64,000 nucleotides of DNA. It comes from Chrysophaeum taylorii (Eukaryota > Sar > Pelagophyceae > Pelagomonadales > Pelagomonadaceae). The stretch is from positions 186,001 through 250,000 of the forward strand of contig JAQMWT010000334.1 of assembly GCA_029834535.1 (NCBI GenBank), in the 5' to 3' direction. The notes under the pieces were generated by a model, which was given only the letters and a program-made list of their open reading frames with translations, ran no database searches and was not told where the DNA came from. The stretch's first letter is position 1. Each line of letters begins with the position of its first letter. This document shows positions 1 to 9,092 of this stretch, one piece after another. Position numbers and translations under genes: made by a program.

Positions 1-1
1 G

Positions 2-487
2 GCCTGGCCCGCCATCAATGAGGTATATAACAAAAGTTATTTACCCAACAAGGCTCGAGCCATTATGCTCATCGCCTTTAGTCACTACGAGTCTGTTACG
101 ACTACTGATGTGTCCTATTTGAAACAGCAATTTAACTCTGTTGTTTATAATCCTAACTGGTATGTCCATGTATTTATCGAAGCTGTCCTAGCATTTAGGC
201 AAATCTCTTACCAACTTAACCAGGAAGAGACTGACCTTCAATTCGACTTTGGCACTCTTTGTAGAAAAATCTATGAAGAGATACATCGGCATTATGCCGA
301 TAATACCAGCAACAATCGTTACGATCGTGGTTGGGTAGATTGGTGTTATATGTATGAAACCCGATCTTCATCTCGGCCTGTGCCAGAAGCTGAACGATTG
401 TGTCACCCTACCAACCCTAGCTACATTTTAGAATACGCATTAGACCTATACAATGTAGTATCAAATGGGTCGAACAAATACGCTTAG
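2..487 (+). pseudogene. copia gag-like fragment, 5' end outside window
   Basis: An open frame runs from the window edge to a TAG at 485-487. The product is hydrophilic and predicted helical, without a CCHC zinc knuckle in the visible part. The next frame (from about 460) is open through the stop and continues a compatible protein, so the stop probably marks an indel and not the true gag end. Assignment as gag rests on position upstream of protease, not on a diagnostic motif. Confidence 0.5.
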
Positions 488-2136
488 AACGCCCTGTTTC
501 TTGGCAACCCTATGTCGAAGGTTTATCATCTCAACCAAAGCCAAAGTTACTACTTACAAACACTTTGGCCTCAGCAGACAAAAGTCTGACTCAAACTGCT
601 AACACACTCGCCTTCATCACTTCGTCCCAACCTGGTACATCTTCCACGTTTAATGCTAGACGCTTGCGTAACTCTAATGATGCTCGCCAGCCTTTCTCTC
701 GCAGCGATTTATCGTATTATCGTTCTGGTGATTCTTACGTCACCAAGAAAACTGCCGGACAGTCCCATGACCGTCCAATTTACCCCCGCACTTTTGACAG
801 GTCCTCTCGGTCTAACATGAAATTATTAGATCGAACAAACCACACCTTAAACACCCTGCGAGAACAGTGTAGTGAACTTACGAAGCATGTGACAGATAAT
901 GATACCACGGCTCAGCTACAACAGAATATCAACAAGTTATTTGAGACTCTATTACAATCAGCTGACATTCTGTCAACGACATCTACTGAGGACAACAGTA
1001 GTTTACTTCGTCTAAACGAACAGCTCATGTTTGCAGAAGACATCATTTATGATGTAGACGTTCATCTATCCTCGACCGAAAAGTCGTTAAACTACGTGGA
1101 GCCACAACACCATACTGTTGTTACTGCTCCCACCCCAAAGGCAACTCCTCCTACTACAAACACACAGGGTAATCCTTCCAATACCGTGCCTAACCTCTTT
1201 ACCGCTTCCGCCATCTCGGCTTTACCACCAGCATTATTGTCCTCGCTATCTTCACAGGTCCAATCTGCCCTCAACCTACCATCACAAGCCGAAACCAAAA
1301 GGGATGCCGATCATACTTCGCTATCGTCATTTGATGAAAAGCACGGCATGGCTGATGAGGCTGACGAACCATCACCACCTGTTCAACCGATTATTATTCC
1401 AACGAATCTGTTATTGCTGGAGAACTTCTTCACAGCCAGCCTCTCCACTACTTGCCCACATTCGGAAAACGCCTTCCTCACCAACTACATGAAGGTAAAC
1501 AGTGTCCCTCCACATTGCTCTTTTCTATATTTTGACTCTTGTGCTACCATCTCATTGATGTCCACTTACGATTTTGCAATAACCAATCATATAATTCCAC
1601 TGGACTCCAAATACGCGCCGATTGTTATTCAGACGGCGACAGGACATCAACGTGCTTCACACATGATGTTAACACGCAACATTGTTGTTCCCCTACCAGA
1701 TCATCCACAAGTTGGCTATGTTAAGATCGACTTCGCTCTATGTCTTCAGCCAGTGCATGACCGACATCTCGCTATCCTGATCATGCTCGAGTGGAACCAG
1801 ACGAACCTGACCACTGTGTTCAATGATCGAGCTGAGCCAAAGCTCAGCGCTGTCACGAGCCGCATAGACAAAGATGTACGTATACCCATACACTATGTAG
1901 CAGCTAATTTACCTGCTCTCCCTTGTCTCACTTACAACATCGCTCGCGACAAGCAACTCGAACTTCGCTCCCTCGCATTTCCCCTCAAGCGATACCATGA
2001 AAACAGGGATCTACTGGCATACTACAACTACCTACTCCAAAGAGTTTTACCAGATCGCCCGTGGATTCGCCCTTTGGTTCTCAATCTTCGGAAACAGAAC
2101 AAGTTTGTTCAGCAAAATACGCAGCCATTAACTTGA
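484..2136 (+). CDS. copia gag C-terminal part and aspartic protease-like domain
   Basis: This frame starts inside the preceding gag fragment without an ATG and ends at an in-frame TGA (2134-2136). Its first part (to about 1092) is Gln/Leu-rich and predicted coiled coil. It ends at the first T-E-K-S-L-N-Y repeat (1072-1095). A Ser/Thr/Pro-rich linker follows. At 1531-1548 the peptide FDSCAT replaces the usual DSGA or DTGA active site of retroelement proteases, and the hydrophobic stretch LAILIML near 1770 may be the second conserved strand. The Gly-to-Cys change in the active-site triplet is unusual. Downstream of the TGA the same frame stays open, so protease and the next domain were or are one polyprotein. 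Confidence 0.65.
   Translation, partial: LERPVSWQPYVEGLSSQPKPKLLLTNTLASADKSLTQTANTLAFITSSQPGTSSTFNARRLRNSNDARQPFSRSDLSYYRSGDSYVTKKTAGQSHDRPIYPRTFDRSSRSNMKLLDRTNHTLNTLREQCSELTKHVTDNDTTAQLQQNINKLFETLLQSADILSTTSTEDNSSLLRLNEQLMFAEDIIYDVDVHLSSTEKSLNYVEPQHHTVVTAPTPKATPPTTNTQGNPSNTVPNLFTASAISALPPALLSSLSSQVQSALNLPSQAETKRDADHTSLSSFDEKHGMADEADEPSPPVQPIIIPTNLLLLENFFTASLSTTCPHSENAFLTNYMKVNSVPPHCSFLYFDSCATISLMSTYDFAITNHIIPLDSKYAPIVIQTATGHQRASHMMLTRNIVVPLPDHPQVGYVKIDFALCLQPVHDRHLAILIMLEWNQTNLTTVFNDRAEPKLSAVTSRIDKDVRIPIHYVAANLPALPCLTYNIARDKQLELRSLAFPLKRYHENRDLLAYYNYLLQRVLPDRPWIRPLVLNLRKQNKFVQQNTQPLT
1071..1095 (+). repeat. SLNY repeat copy 1 (STEKSLNY in frame)
   Basis: First of five near-identical 22-24 bp stretches in the element. 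It lies in the gag/protease frame, between the coiled-coil segment and the linker to the protease. Confidence 0.85.
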
Positions 2137-3420
2137 CTACTTTCACGCCCAGTGTTTCTCTCACAAGAGTCCAATCTCCGCAAACCCTCTGTCATGTTAC
2201 TTTGTTCTGGTTTGTCAACTCCGGCGTTCCTGTCTCAAGCCACTAATGACTTAGGCTTAAATATCAATGTAAAAGTTGTTGTTGAGTCTGATGATACGCT
2301 TGTTCGTATGTTACGCCACCGTTTCCCTACTGTATTATTATTTGAATCTCTCCCCGCCTTTATTAACCATCTTCACCTAATCTCACCAGAGGAAAGGCGC
2401 ACATTCTATTGTGATATAATTGAGATCACTCCTCCCTGCACAAACAGGAATTTACTAAAACAGCATAAGACAGAAGACTTACACAGCCTGCTGGACGATT
2501 CTCTTTTCGACAGCATGTTGTCTGTCATCAAGCTACTCCAGCCCTTGGTACTACTGGCTGAGATGACGCCTCCGCATAAGTATTGTCATCAAGACCACAT
2601 CACAGTGGCCAACCTTATCCATACTACACTTGATTACTGTGTCGATGTTGTTGATAGGTTCCCGACCTACCTCTGTGGCGACTACCAATCTAGAGAAAGA
2701 TGGATATGCATCGCACGCAGGTATTCTACTGGACCAATTAAACTATTGTCGTGGCCTATCCTCCATCCACGCCCCTTCCTAAAGATCGTGGATGATCTAC
2801 AAGCTATTCCCAAGCGCCTTTGGCTACCTAAACACGTATCCAAAGACTGGATCCGGGTGTTCCCCGATCCTCCATATATCCCCGTTCCTAAAACGTTTGC
2901 ACCTTACTCTCGCACAGGTTCTGCTCAGCTTACTATGGCTGACCTTGAATCCCTCAATATGTTGCTGCTTCGCCTCCACTCACAACAGGCTCACGAGCAA
3001 CGTACTCACTCTGTTCAATCCGAGTGTACTTATCATCAGTTGAGCTTTAAACGCTCCTCTATGGAGCCGCTACCCAATGCAACGCACCCTATACACGTCA
3101 AGGTTTTTACAATCCTCTATAACTTGTTTGCCAGCTTACACACTAACTCACCCACTCCTGTGTCCTATTACATAACCGTTTTCGAAACTAACCAACCGTC
3201 ACACAGGTTATTACTTACAACCTCATCAACATCACACAACTCCTACTTCTTAACTGGTGGCCACCATTCCGACGGCAACCTCACCATAGAGAACGCCACC
3301 ACCAAATATCATGCTTCCATTGACGCGTTTGGAAGCACGTATACGTTCACTGCTTCCGACATCCCCGCGACCGGGACAGGTCCATATATTTGGAGCCGTT
3401 TATGGGTTACTTGTGGATAG
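2137..3420 (+). CDS. C5-cytosine DNA methyltransferase-like domain inside the copia polyprotein
   Basis: Same frame as the protease, after TGA 2134-2136. Methyltransferase motifs appear in the canonical order. Motif I is SGLSTPAFL, followed by an acidic E-S-D-D (2200-2290). Motif IV is CDIIEITPPC with the catalytic Cys near 2437-2439. Motif VI is a Glu in LAEM (2560). Motif VIII is QSRERWICIARR (2686-2721), and a weak motif IX-like LTMADLES lies near 2930. No clear motif X is visible. In the family, the PC cysteine attacks C6 of cytosine, and the ENV glutamate and QxRxR arginines assist catalysis. Here PCQ reads PCT and ENV reads EMT, so activity is uncertain. The C-terminal 300 residues (to the TAG at 3420) are not recognised. 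Retrotransposon-borne cytosine methyltransferases are known from a few algae and dinoflagellates. Confidence 0.68.
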   Translation, partial: LLSRPVFLSQESNLRKPSVMLLCSGLSTPAFLSQATNDLGLNINVKVVVESDDTLVRMLRHRFPTVLLFESLPAFINHLHLISPEERRTFYCDIIEITPPCTNRNLLKQHKTEDLHSLLDDSLFDSMLSVIKLLQPLVLLAEMTPPHKYCHQDHITVANLIHTTLDYCVDVVDRFPTYLCGDYQSRERWICIARRYSTGPIKLLSWPILHPRPFLKIVDDLQAIPKRLWLPKHVSKDWIRVFPDPPYIPVPKTFAPYSRTGSAQLTMADLESLNMLLLRLHSQQAHEQRTHSVQSECTYHQLSFKRSSMEPLPNATHPIHVKVFTILYNLFASLHTNSPTPVSYYITVFETNQPSHRLLLTTSSTSHNSYFLTGGHHSDGNLTIENATTKYHASIDAFGSTYTFTASDIPATGTGPYIWSRLWVTCG

Positions 3421-4300
3421 TCCAAGCCCTTCCCCAAGTTGGCTCCGCTGCCACCTATGGCACCGCCATACAAAAGCTCTTGTCCAGATGCTCTCTTGTG
3501 ATGCCTGGCTGCCTTACCTACAAGGCCACCGACAACTCTTTCGACTACAAGGATTCTCATTTTGCTCTGGAAGATCACCACTTATCTCATAGTCGCTATA
3601 TAGGGTACCTTCGTGGAAGTGACCGCAAACTCGGCTCTAAAATCCACTCTATGCTTGCTCCATTGCCCACCGTCCGAGGGTACGCCAATATTATTTTACT
3701 TGACCCTCGCAACGGGAAATTACGCTACCCCACTCGACCGGAGTTGATTCGTGCTAACAACCACACCAAACAACAGGAATCTTTCCTCTTGTCTCTACGC
3801 CATGACCTTTGCTGTGACATGCTCAGCAATGCTCTGCCTGCCGGTACGTACAGCACTCTGTACAAGCACCTTTCGCTCCTCGTTGCCGATATTAAATCCC
3901 TTATGTTGGACCCTACCTTCCAACATACTGCTGCCGTGACGAAGAAATCCTATGTATCCAATTTCATGACCGTTGATCAAGCTTCCACCACGTGCAGCAC
4001 AGATACCTTGTCTTTGGCACAAGCTTTTATGATGTCTATTTCCAGCAACTGCTTGACCGAAATGTCGTTAAACTATATATCTTCGTCCTACGAAGATACT
4101 CTCGCTACTCGTGATGATGAGGATGCACCTCCAAGTGACCCTGCTGCGCACCAGGATGACGACGCACCGCCTTCCCCTGCCTTAGACACCGAACTCAAGT
4201 TCGATGTTCGGCGCAAACGGCATATTCCCGCTCATCCCATTCCTCGTAAGTCCCTCGCACACGGATCCACCGAATATCTCAATGCCAAAGAACGTGCCAA
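3390..4300 (+). CDS. copia polyprotein segment between methyltransferase and integrase
   Basis: The coding sense moves to the next frame somewhere between 3390 and 3480, so there is no start codon of its own. The product has no domain I recognise. The end carries an acidic linker and the second SLNY repeat (4053-4076). Coding sense passes to the integrase frame at about 4295-4303, where the motif continuity of the HHCC region breaks from frame 3 to frame 2. This is most simply a one-base indel. The frame stays open to 4526, but the part after about 4300 looks like shadow. Confidence 0.5.
4053..4076 (+). repeat. SLNY repeat copy 2 (LTEMSLNY in frame)
   Basis: Second copy, in a different reading frame of the window but still in phase with its own coding frame. 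It lies between the unknown post-methyltransferase segment and the integrase. Confidence 0.85.
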
Positions 4301-7300
4301 TCGCTTCACCGGGTGCATCACTGCCCCGACAACGTCGCTGCCAAGGCCCCCAACGTACTTGCTCGCCCTGGATTCTCTGCTTCTGACATACCATATCGCG
4401 ACTTATGCACCGACTGCATCGCACACAACAAGCGCCACCCGCACAAGCATTTCAATGCGACCAAGCCTTCTTTTGAGCAAACTCACAAAGCCGGCGAAGT
4501 CTGGGCGTGCGACGGCGGCTATGTGACCATCCCATCCGAATGGGGAGGCTTCACACATATCATCGTCTTCAAGGAACTCATTTCGAAATTTCTCTTGGTG
4601 TACTTTACACGCACCACCAACGCCACGGAGTTCACTCAAGCTCTGGATTTTGTGTATGACTTCTGTCGTACACAACTCAACGTGCACATGCGCACCCTCT
4701 ACTCCGATGCCTTCAAGCCCTACTTTAGCCAGCACATTACCTCCCCGTACCGCGTCGATAAGGGCATTCAACTCATCGCCTTCCCGCCGTACATGCACCA
4801 CTTTAACTTTGAAGTTGAGTCTGCCATCGGTTTCATCGCCTCCGCCTCCTCAACTCGCCTTCGTTCTCTCCTTAATGCTCACTATCGTGGCGCCAAGATC
4901 GTGGAACCAGCCATCATGTTTCCGTGGGCGGTGATACACACCGTTCAAAGCTACAACCTTCTCCCGAACGCCACGCTCGAGCGCATTCATCATGCTATCC
5001 TGAGTCCGCAACAGCTACTCTACAACCAACTCAACACTCCCCAACATGATATGCTCAAGATTTTTGGCGCTGAATGTTACCTTCTATTGGAGCCCCATGA
5101 ACACCACAAGTGGGAACCGTGCCGCCGCAAATATTTATATCTCTGTTGCGCCAACGCGCAAAACCCGCTCGTCTCCCCACGCGTCGACCATCTCGCTGAC
5201 GTCGTCCTCAACCCTGAAAACGGACAAATTCGTGTTTCGTCCAAGCTGCAATTCCTCTACATGCAGCATCCTACTCCTGATCCTGAACTTGCTCCTCCGC
5301 CTCACGCTCCTCCCGCGCCTTTCTCGCTCACACCCCACACCGCTATCCAAGACCATGTCATTCAGAGGGGGACACGGACTCCTCATCCTCAGAGGGGGCA
5401 CTCCCCACCTCCTTCAGCTCCTTCTTCGTCCCCTGCTCCTGCCTCTTCTCCCTCTTCTGACACTCTCGCCGACGATTCTGGCTCTATGTCACCGCCGCCC
5501 TTGCTTCCTTCTTACAAAGACCTTTTTGCACAAGATGACCTCATTCTTGTCCCAGGTTCCAAACAGCCCAACACCCGCAAGGCCACTTCTATGAAAACTA
5601 TCCGAGCCCGGTTACAAGCGTCTACTATTGGTGCTTACAAAGCCGCTGGTGGCAAACTCGCCGATTTCCGCTGGGATCTTCGCCACCACTTTCTTACGTT
5701 CAAGTCTCCCGCCCTCTCCGCCCTTCATCTCAGTGGTGGTATCCTCTGGTCTGCTATCTGCTCAGAGGGGGAACATGCGTTGTTAGCTCGTCTTCTTCTC
5801 CCGTTGCGCACTGACTTACTTGCCCGCTACCCGCACGTCGATGGTTACTTCGCCCACGCCAAGTGCGCATCCAGCATCCCAGCTGCAACCTTTTTAACTG
5901 CTGATGGTTCACCTGCGTGCCCTATTCCTCAGCCCCTTTTATCTGCGTTCACTGAACACGCTGCTGCCTTCGGCACTTCTTCCTTACAATATGCACTTAC
6001 GTACCTGGCGCCGACCAGCTTTATTGATCACAACTCCTCCGAGTTTGGCGCTACTTCTGCATCTCTGGCTGACTTGGAGGAATACCTTCTGGTCTCTACA
6101 GAGTTTATCACCCAGGTCTTACACACCGACCCTACTATCCATATTCAACTGGAATCTGCCCCTACTACTCCTACTGACGCTGTTTCCGCTTATCCCGAAG
6201 TTGCGCACACTGCCTCGACCGCAACGTCGCTAAACTATAATTCACCAGCCATTGTTGGTCCTGACGAATATAAGGTCCAAGAAGCGGACGTTTCCATTGA
6301 CGAATATAAACTTAAGTGCCTCCACGGTTTGTCGCCTGAAAACAGGCACGCCTACCTCAAGGCCATCGCCAAGGAACTCCACGACATTATCCGCTTTGGC
6401 TGCTTCAAACTTTCCTTACCCGACGGTGTCTCTCGTCCTATTGACAGCAAGATGGTGCTGAAGATTAAAACAGACTCTGCAGGCAAATACGTTAAGCACA
6501 AGGCTCGCCTCGTGCTACGTGGCTTCCTAGCATCTCTTGGCGCCGATTTCTTTGGCACCTTCAGCCCCATGGCCACCATGACCGCAATCCGGGTACTACT
6601 AGCTATTGCAGCATACAAGCAATTGCCTGTCTACCATGCAGACGTCCCGAACGCCTTCGTTCAGTCTGACATTGATGCCAACGTCTATGTTCAGTTACCA
6701 GACGGCATCAAGCTTATCGACCCCGATGACGCTAAGTACAAGGGCCGACGTCTACCGAAACTGCTGAAGTCACTTTATGGACTTCGGCAATCACCATCTC
6801 TTTGGAACAAAGAGATAGACGGCTTCTTCCGTAGCCTTGGCTACAAACGCCTGCATTCGGACTCTTGCCTATATGCTCGAGTATCCGCACATGCTAAGTT
6901 CGTCGTATGCAGTCTGTCTGTAGACGACATTGTTATTGTGTCCAATGACGACCCTCTTCGTACTGAATTACAGGATGCCCTCCACAAACGGTATGCTGTA
7001 GAGCAGTTTGAACCTGTCCATACCCTCCTAGGCATGCGTGTGTGTCGCACATCTGACGGTTCCATTTCTCTGGATGTGCAAGCCAAGCTGGATGAACTCT
7101 TCGCTGATCACCCAGTCTTGCAGCAACTGACCCCGCTTAAATATCCTATGTCATCGTCCTTCAAGTATAAAGATGGCACTCCCAGCTCTGAAACAGAGTT
7201 GTACATCAATTCGCACTTTGCCACCCTCCTTGGCAAGCTGGTGTTCATGCAAGTTGCCTGCAGACCTGACTTCTCGCAAGCCTTGGGCAGATGTTCGCGT

Positions 7301-8107
7301 GGTATGCATGCACCCACGTATGTTCACGTCCAAATGCTAGAGCATTTGCTTCGCTACCTCAAGAAGCCGGAAAACCGCTCACTTCGCCTCTGGTTCCATC
7401 CTAAAGGTAATGCCATTGAAGCTCACCTTCGCACTGTCTCCGCTAATCGAATTGATCTATCCACTGTGGTCGACTACCAACCGCAGGATGTATCTACTGG
7501 ACAGTTTGATCCCTTAGTTGCCATGGTTGACGCTGACAACGCCCCTTCCTTAGCACAGGAAGATAGGAAATCTACCACCGGGTTTGTCTTCTATCTTTTC
7601 AACTGCCTTATTGGTTGGAAAAGCAAACTTCAACCGATTGTCTCCTGCTCAACTCACGAAGCTGAGTTGATTGCCCTCAGTATTTGTGCTGATGAAGCTG
7701 TTTGGCTACGCAAGCTGCTGTTGGAACTCTCCTTTGTCGTCAACCCCACCTTCTACGTCAACAATGCTAATGGTGAGAACACCGCTGACCCTGTTGACTT
7801 CGATGACAATGACAACCCAATTGCTGAAGATATGCGCTTCATCAGAAGCCTACCTCTCTTGTCTGACAATGCTGCCGCTGTTCACACCTCTAATAACCCA
7901 GATGGGTCCTCTCGATCCAAGGCACTGTCGACCAGATGGTTTAAAATCCGTGAGTACATCTCGCTACAGAAAATACGAGTCCATCATGTTCCCGGCAAGC
8001 TGAACGTGGCGGATGGTTTTACAAAGCCACTTGCTGCTGAGTTCTCCACTTTTCGTTCTCTACTCGGTATGCATCATGCCTCTGACGACAAGCCTTTACA
8101 GGATTGA
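4301..8107 (+). CDS. copia pol: integrase, reverse transcriptase, RNase H
   Basis: No ATG; this is the downstream part of a polyprotein. The integrase zinc-binding region LHRVHHC...CTDC (4301-4425) is followed by a DDE core with Asp in VWACDGG, Asp in LYSDAF and Glu in FEVESA. A Pro/Ser-rich linker with the third SLNY repeat (6214-6238) precedes the RT. The RT has HADVPNAFVQSDI and the catalytic pair in LSVDDIVIV (6917-6928), where the usual YVDD tyrosine is Ser. RNase H has DADNAP, STHEAELIAL and LLSDNAAA, then the copia hallmark KIREYI...VADGFTKPL near the end. The stop is TGA 8105-8107. All acidic catalytic residues are present although the element is broken elsewhere. Confidence 0.93.
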   Translation, partial: SLHRVHHCPDNVAAKAPNVLARPGFSASDIPYRDLCTDCIAHNKRHPHKHFNATKPSFEQTHKAGEVWACDGGYVTIPSEWGGFTHIIVFKELISKFLLVYFTRTTNATEFTQALDFVYDFCRTQLNVHMRTLYSDAFKPYFSQHITSPYRVDKGIQLIAFPPYMHHFNFEVESAIGFIASASSTRLRSLLNAHYRGAKIVEPAIMFPWAVIHTVQSYNLLPNATLERIHHAILSPQQLLYNQLNTPQHDMLKIFGAECYLLLEPHEHHKWEPCRRKYLYLCCANAQNPLVSPRVDHLADVVLNPENGQIRVSSKLQFLYMQHPTPDPELAPPPHAPPAPFSLTPHTAIQDHVIQRGTRTPHPQRGHSPPPSAPSSSPAPASSPSSDTLADDSGSMSPPPLLPSYKDLFAQDDLILVPGSKQPNTRKATSMKTIRARLQASTIGAYKAAGGKLADFRWDLRHHFLTFKSPALSALHLSGGILWSAICSEGEHALLARLLLPLRTDLLARYPHVDGYFAHAKCASSIPAATFLTADGSPACPIPQPLLSAFTEHAAAFGTSSLQYALTYLAPTSFIDHNSSEFGATSASLADLEEYLLVSTEFITQVLHTDPTIHIQLESAPTTPTDAVSAYPEVAHTASTATSLNYNSPAIVGPDEYKVQEADVSIDEYKLKCLHGLSPENRHAYLKAIAKELHDIIRFGCFKLSLPDGVSRPIDSKMVLKIKTDSAGKYVKHKARLVLRGFLASLGADFFGTFSPMATMTAIRVLLAIAAYKQLPVYHADVPNAFVQSDIDANVYVQLPDGIKLIDPDDAKYKGRRLPKLLKSLYGLRQSPSLWNKEIDGFFRSLGYKRLHSDSCLYARVSAHAKFVVCSLSVDDIVIVSNDDPLRTELQDALHKRYAVEQFEPVHTLLGMRVCRTSDGSISLDVQAKLDELFADHPVLQQLTPLKYPMSSSFKYKDGTPSSETELYINSHFATLLGKLVFMQVACRPDFSQALGRCSRGMHAPTYVHVQMLEHLLRYLKKPENRSLRLWFHPKGNAIEAHLRTVSANRIDLSTVVDYQPQDVSTGQFDPLVAMVDADNAPSLAQEDRKSTTGFVFYLFNCLIGWKSKLQPIVSCSTHEAELIALSICADEAVWLRKLLLELSFVVNPTFYVNNANGENTADPVDFDDNDNPIAEDMRFIRSLPLLSDNAAAVHTSNNPDGSSRSKALSTRWFKIREYISLQKIRVHHVPGKLNVADGFTKPLAAEFSTFRSLLGMHHASDDKPLQD
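6214..6238 (+). repeat. SLNY repeat copy 3 (STATSLNY in frame)
   Basis: Third copy, in the pol frame between the integrase C-terminal linker and the reverse transcriptase. Confidence 0.85.
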
Positions 8108-8122
8108 AGATGCCTAACTCTA

Positions 8123-8146
8123 GTGACCGCAACGTCGTTAAACTAG
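8123..8146 (+). repeat. SLNY repeat copy 4 (VTATSLN then stop)
   Basis: Fourth copy, in the pol frame but 15 nt after the TGA that ends RNase H. The Tyr codon TAC/TAT is TAG here, so reading through the TGA would stop exactly at the motif. Confidence 0.85.
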
Positions 8147-9068
8147 CCCTGGCCTTACCTTCTTTTGCCACAAATTTTTGTACGCGTGCGAGTGTTGCTC
8201 ATGTCTTTTCTTGGCACTCCCGTGGCCGCGGCATCTCCCTAGTCGGTTGAAGGACAGTCCTTTCTCGCTCTCCACGGCCGAACCTTCCCCCAGGTTGTCG
8301 CAAAAGCAACGAACCATGACTGCTACAACTGCTACCACACTGGCTGCTGCGTTTGCACCGACACTAGCCGTGCATATCTCACCTCAGTCGCTGACGACGT
8401 TCCAGGACGGCCTCAGTATTGACTATGCTGCTTACGAGCGAGGAATCTCTCTCCTTGAGAACTTCCGTGTCCCTGTCACCCCATTTCTCTCTTCTTTTAT
8501 GCGAGTGGAACTCACACTGACCTATGAGTCTACTGACTTTTCATTGTTTGTAGACCTGACCACATTCATATCCATGCGCTTACCCATTACTATACTTTGG
8601 GAAGCTGCTCCTGCTATTGCTTCTATTGGCTGCTACAGATGCCCCAAACGCGAACGTTTCATTTTGTCGCTTTCCTTTTTTTACGCAGTGCCTCAATGAT
8701 CGTGGACAACCGACTTTCCTAGTCTCGACCACGTACAGTTCCAAGGCACAAACACCTCGTGAACTCCCCACTGAAGTGCTGAGTCACCTCAACACGGACG
8801 ACCATAAGAAGAATGGTCACATCCCCATTATCACAACACCGATCAGTTTACTTGTGACTCGTGTTCGAACACAGAGTCGCACAGCTCAGGCTATACAAGC
8901 CATCCATTCAGCATTTGATTACTACTGTTGCTCGATCGCGTGTACAACATCTTGACGACTACGCATCATCCTCTGATGATACAGAACCGCTATCACTCCG
9001 GGATGTAATGTTCGGCCACACTTATGCTCAGGCAGAACATTAAGGCTTCCTGCACCCCTTTTTTAACG
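8147..9068 (+). pseudogene. decayed copia 3' module A after RNase H
   Basis: Coding-like pieces in changing frames: an ATG at 8316 opens 127 codons to 8699, then frame 1 to 8955, then frame 2 to 9043. One overlapping frame has a Cys/His cluster (HDCYNCYHTGCCVC near 8318-8360) that could be a broken zinc finger. No domain is recognised. It is bounded by SLNY copies 4 and 5, which suggests it was once part of the same polyprotein. Confidence 0.45.
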
Positions 9069-9092
9069 TTGACCGAAACGTCGTTAAACTAC
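9069..9092 (+). repeat. SLNY repeat copy 5 (LTETSLNY in frame)
   Basis: Fifth copy, downstream of RNase H in the frame 9024-9341. It separates two unrecognised 3' modules. Confidence 0.85.

Noticed and set aside
4300-4304. Programmed -1 frameshift before the integrase
   Set aside because: No slippery heptamer is visible near the switch, and there are at least two other shifts, so a simple indel is more likely.
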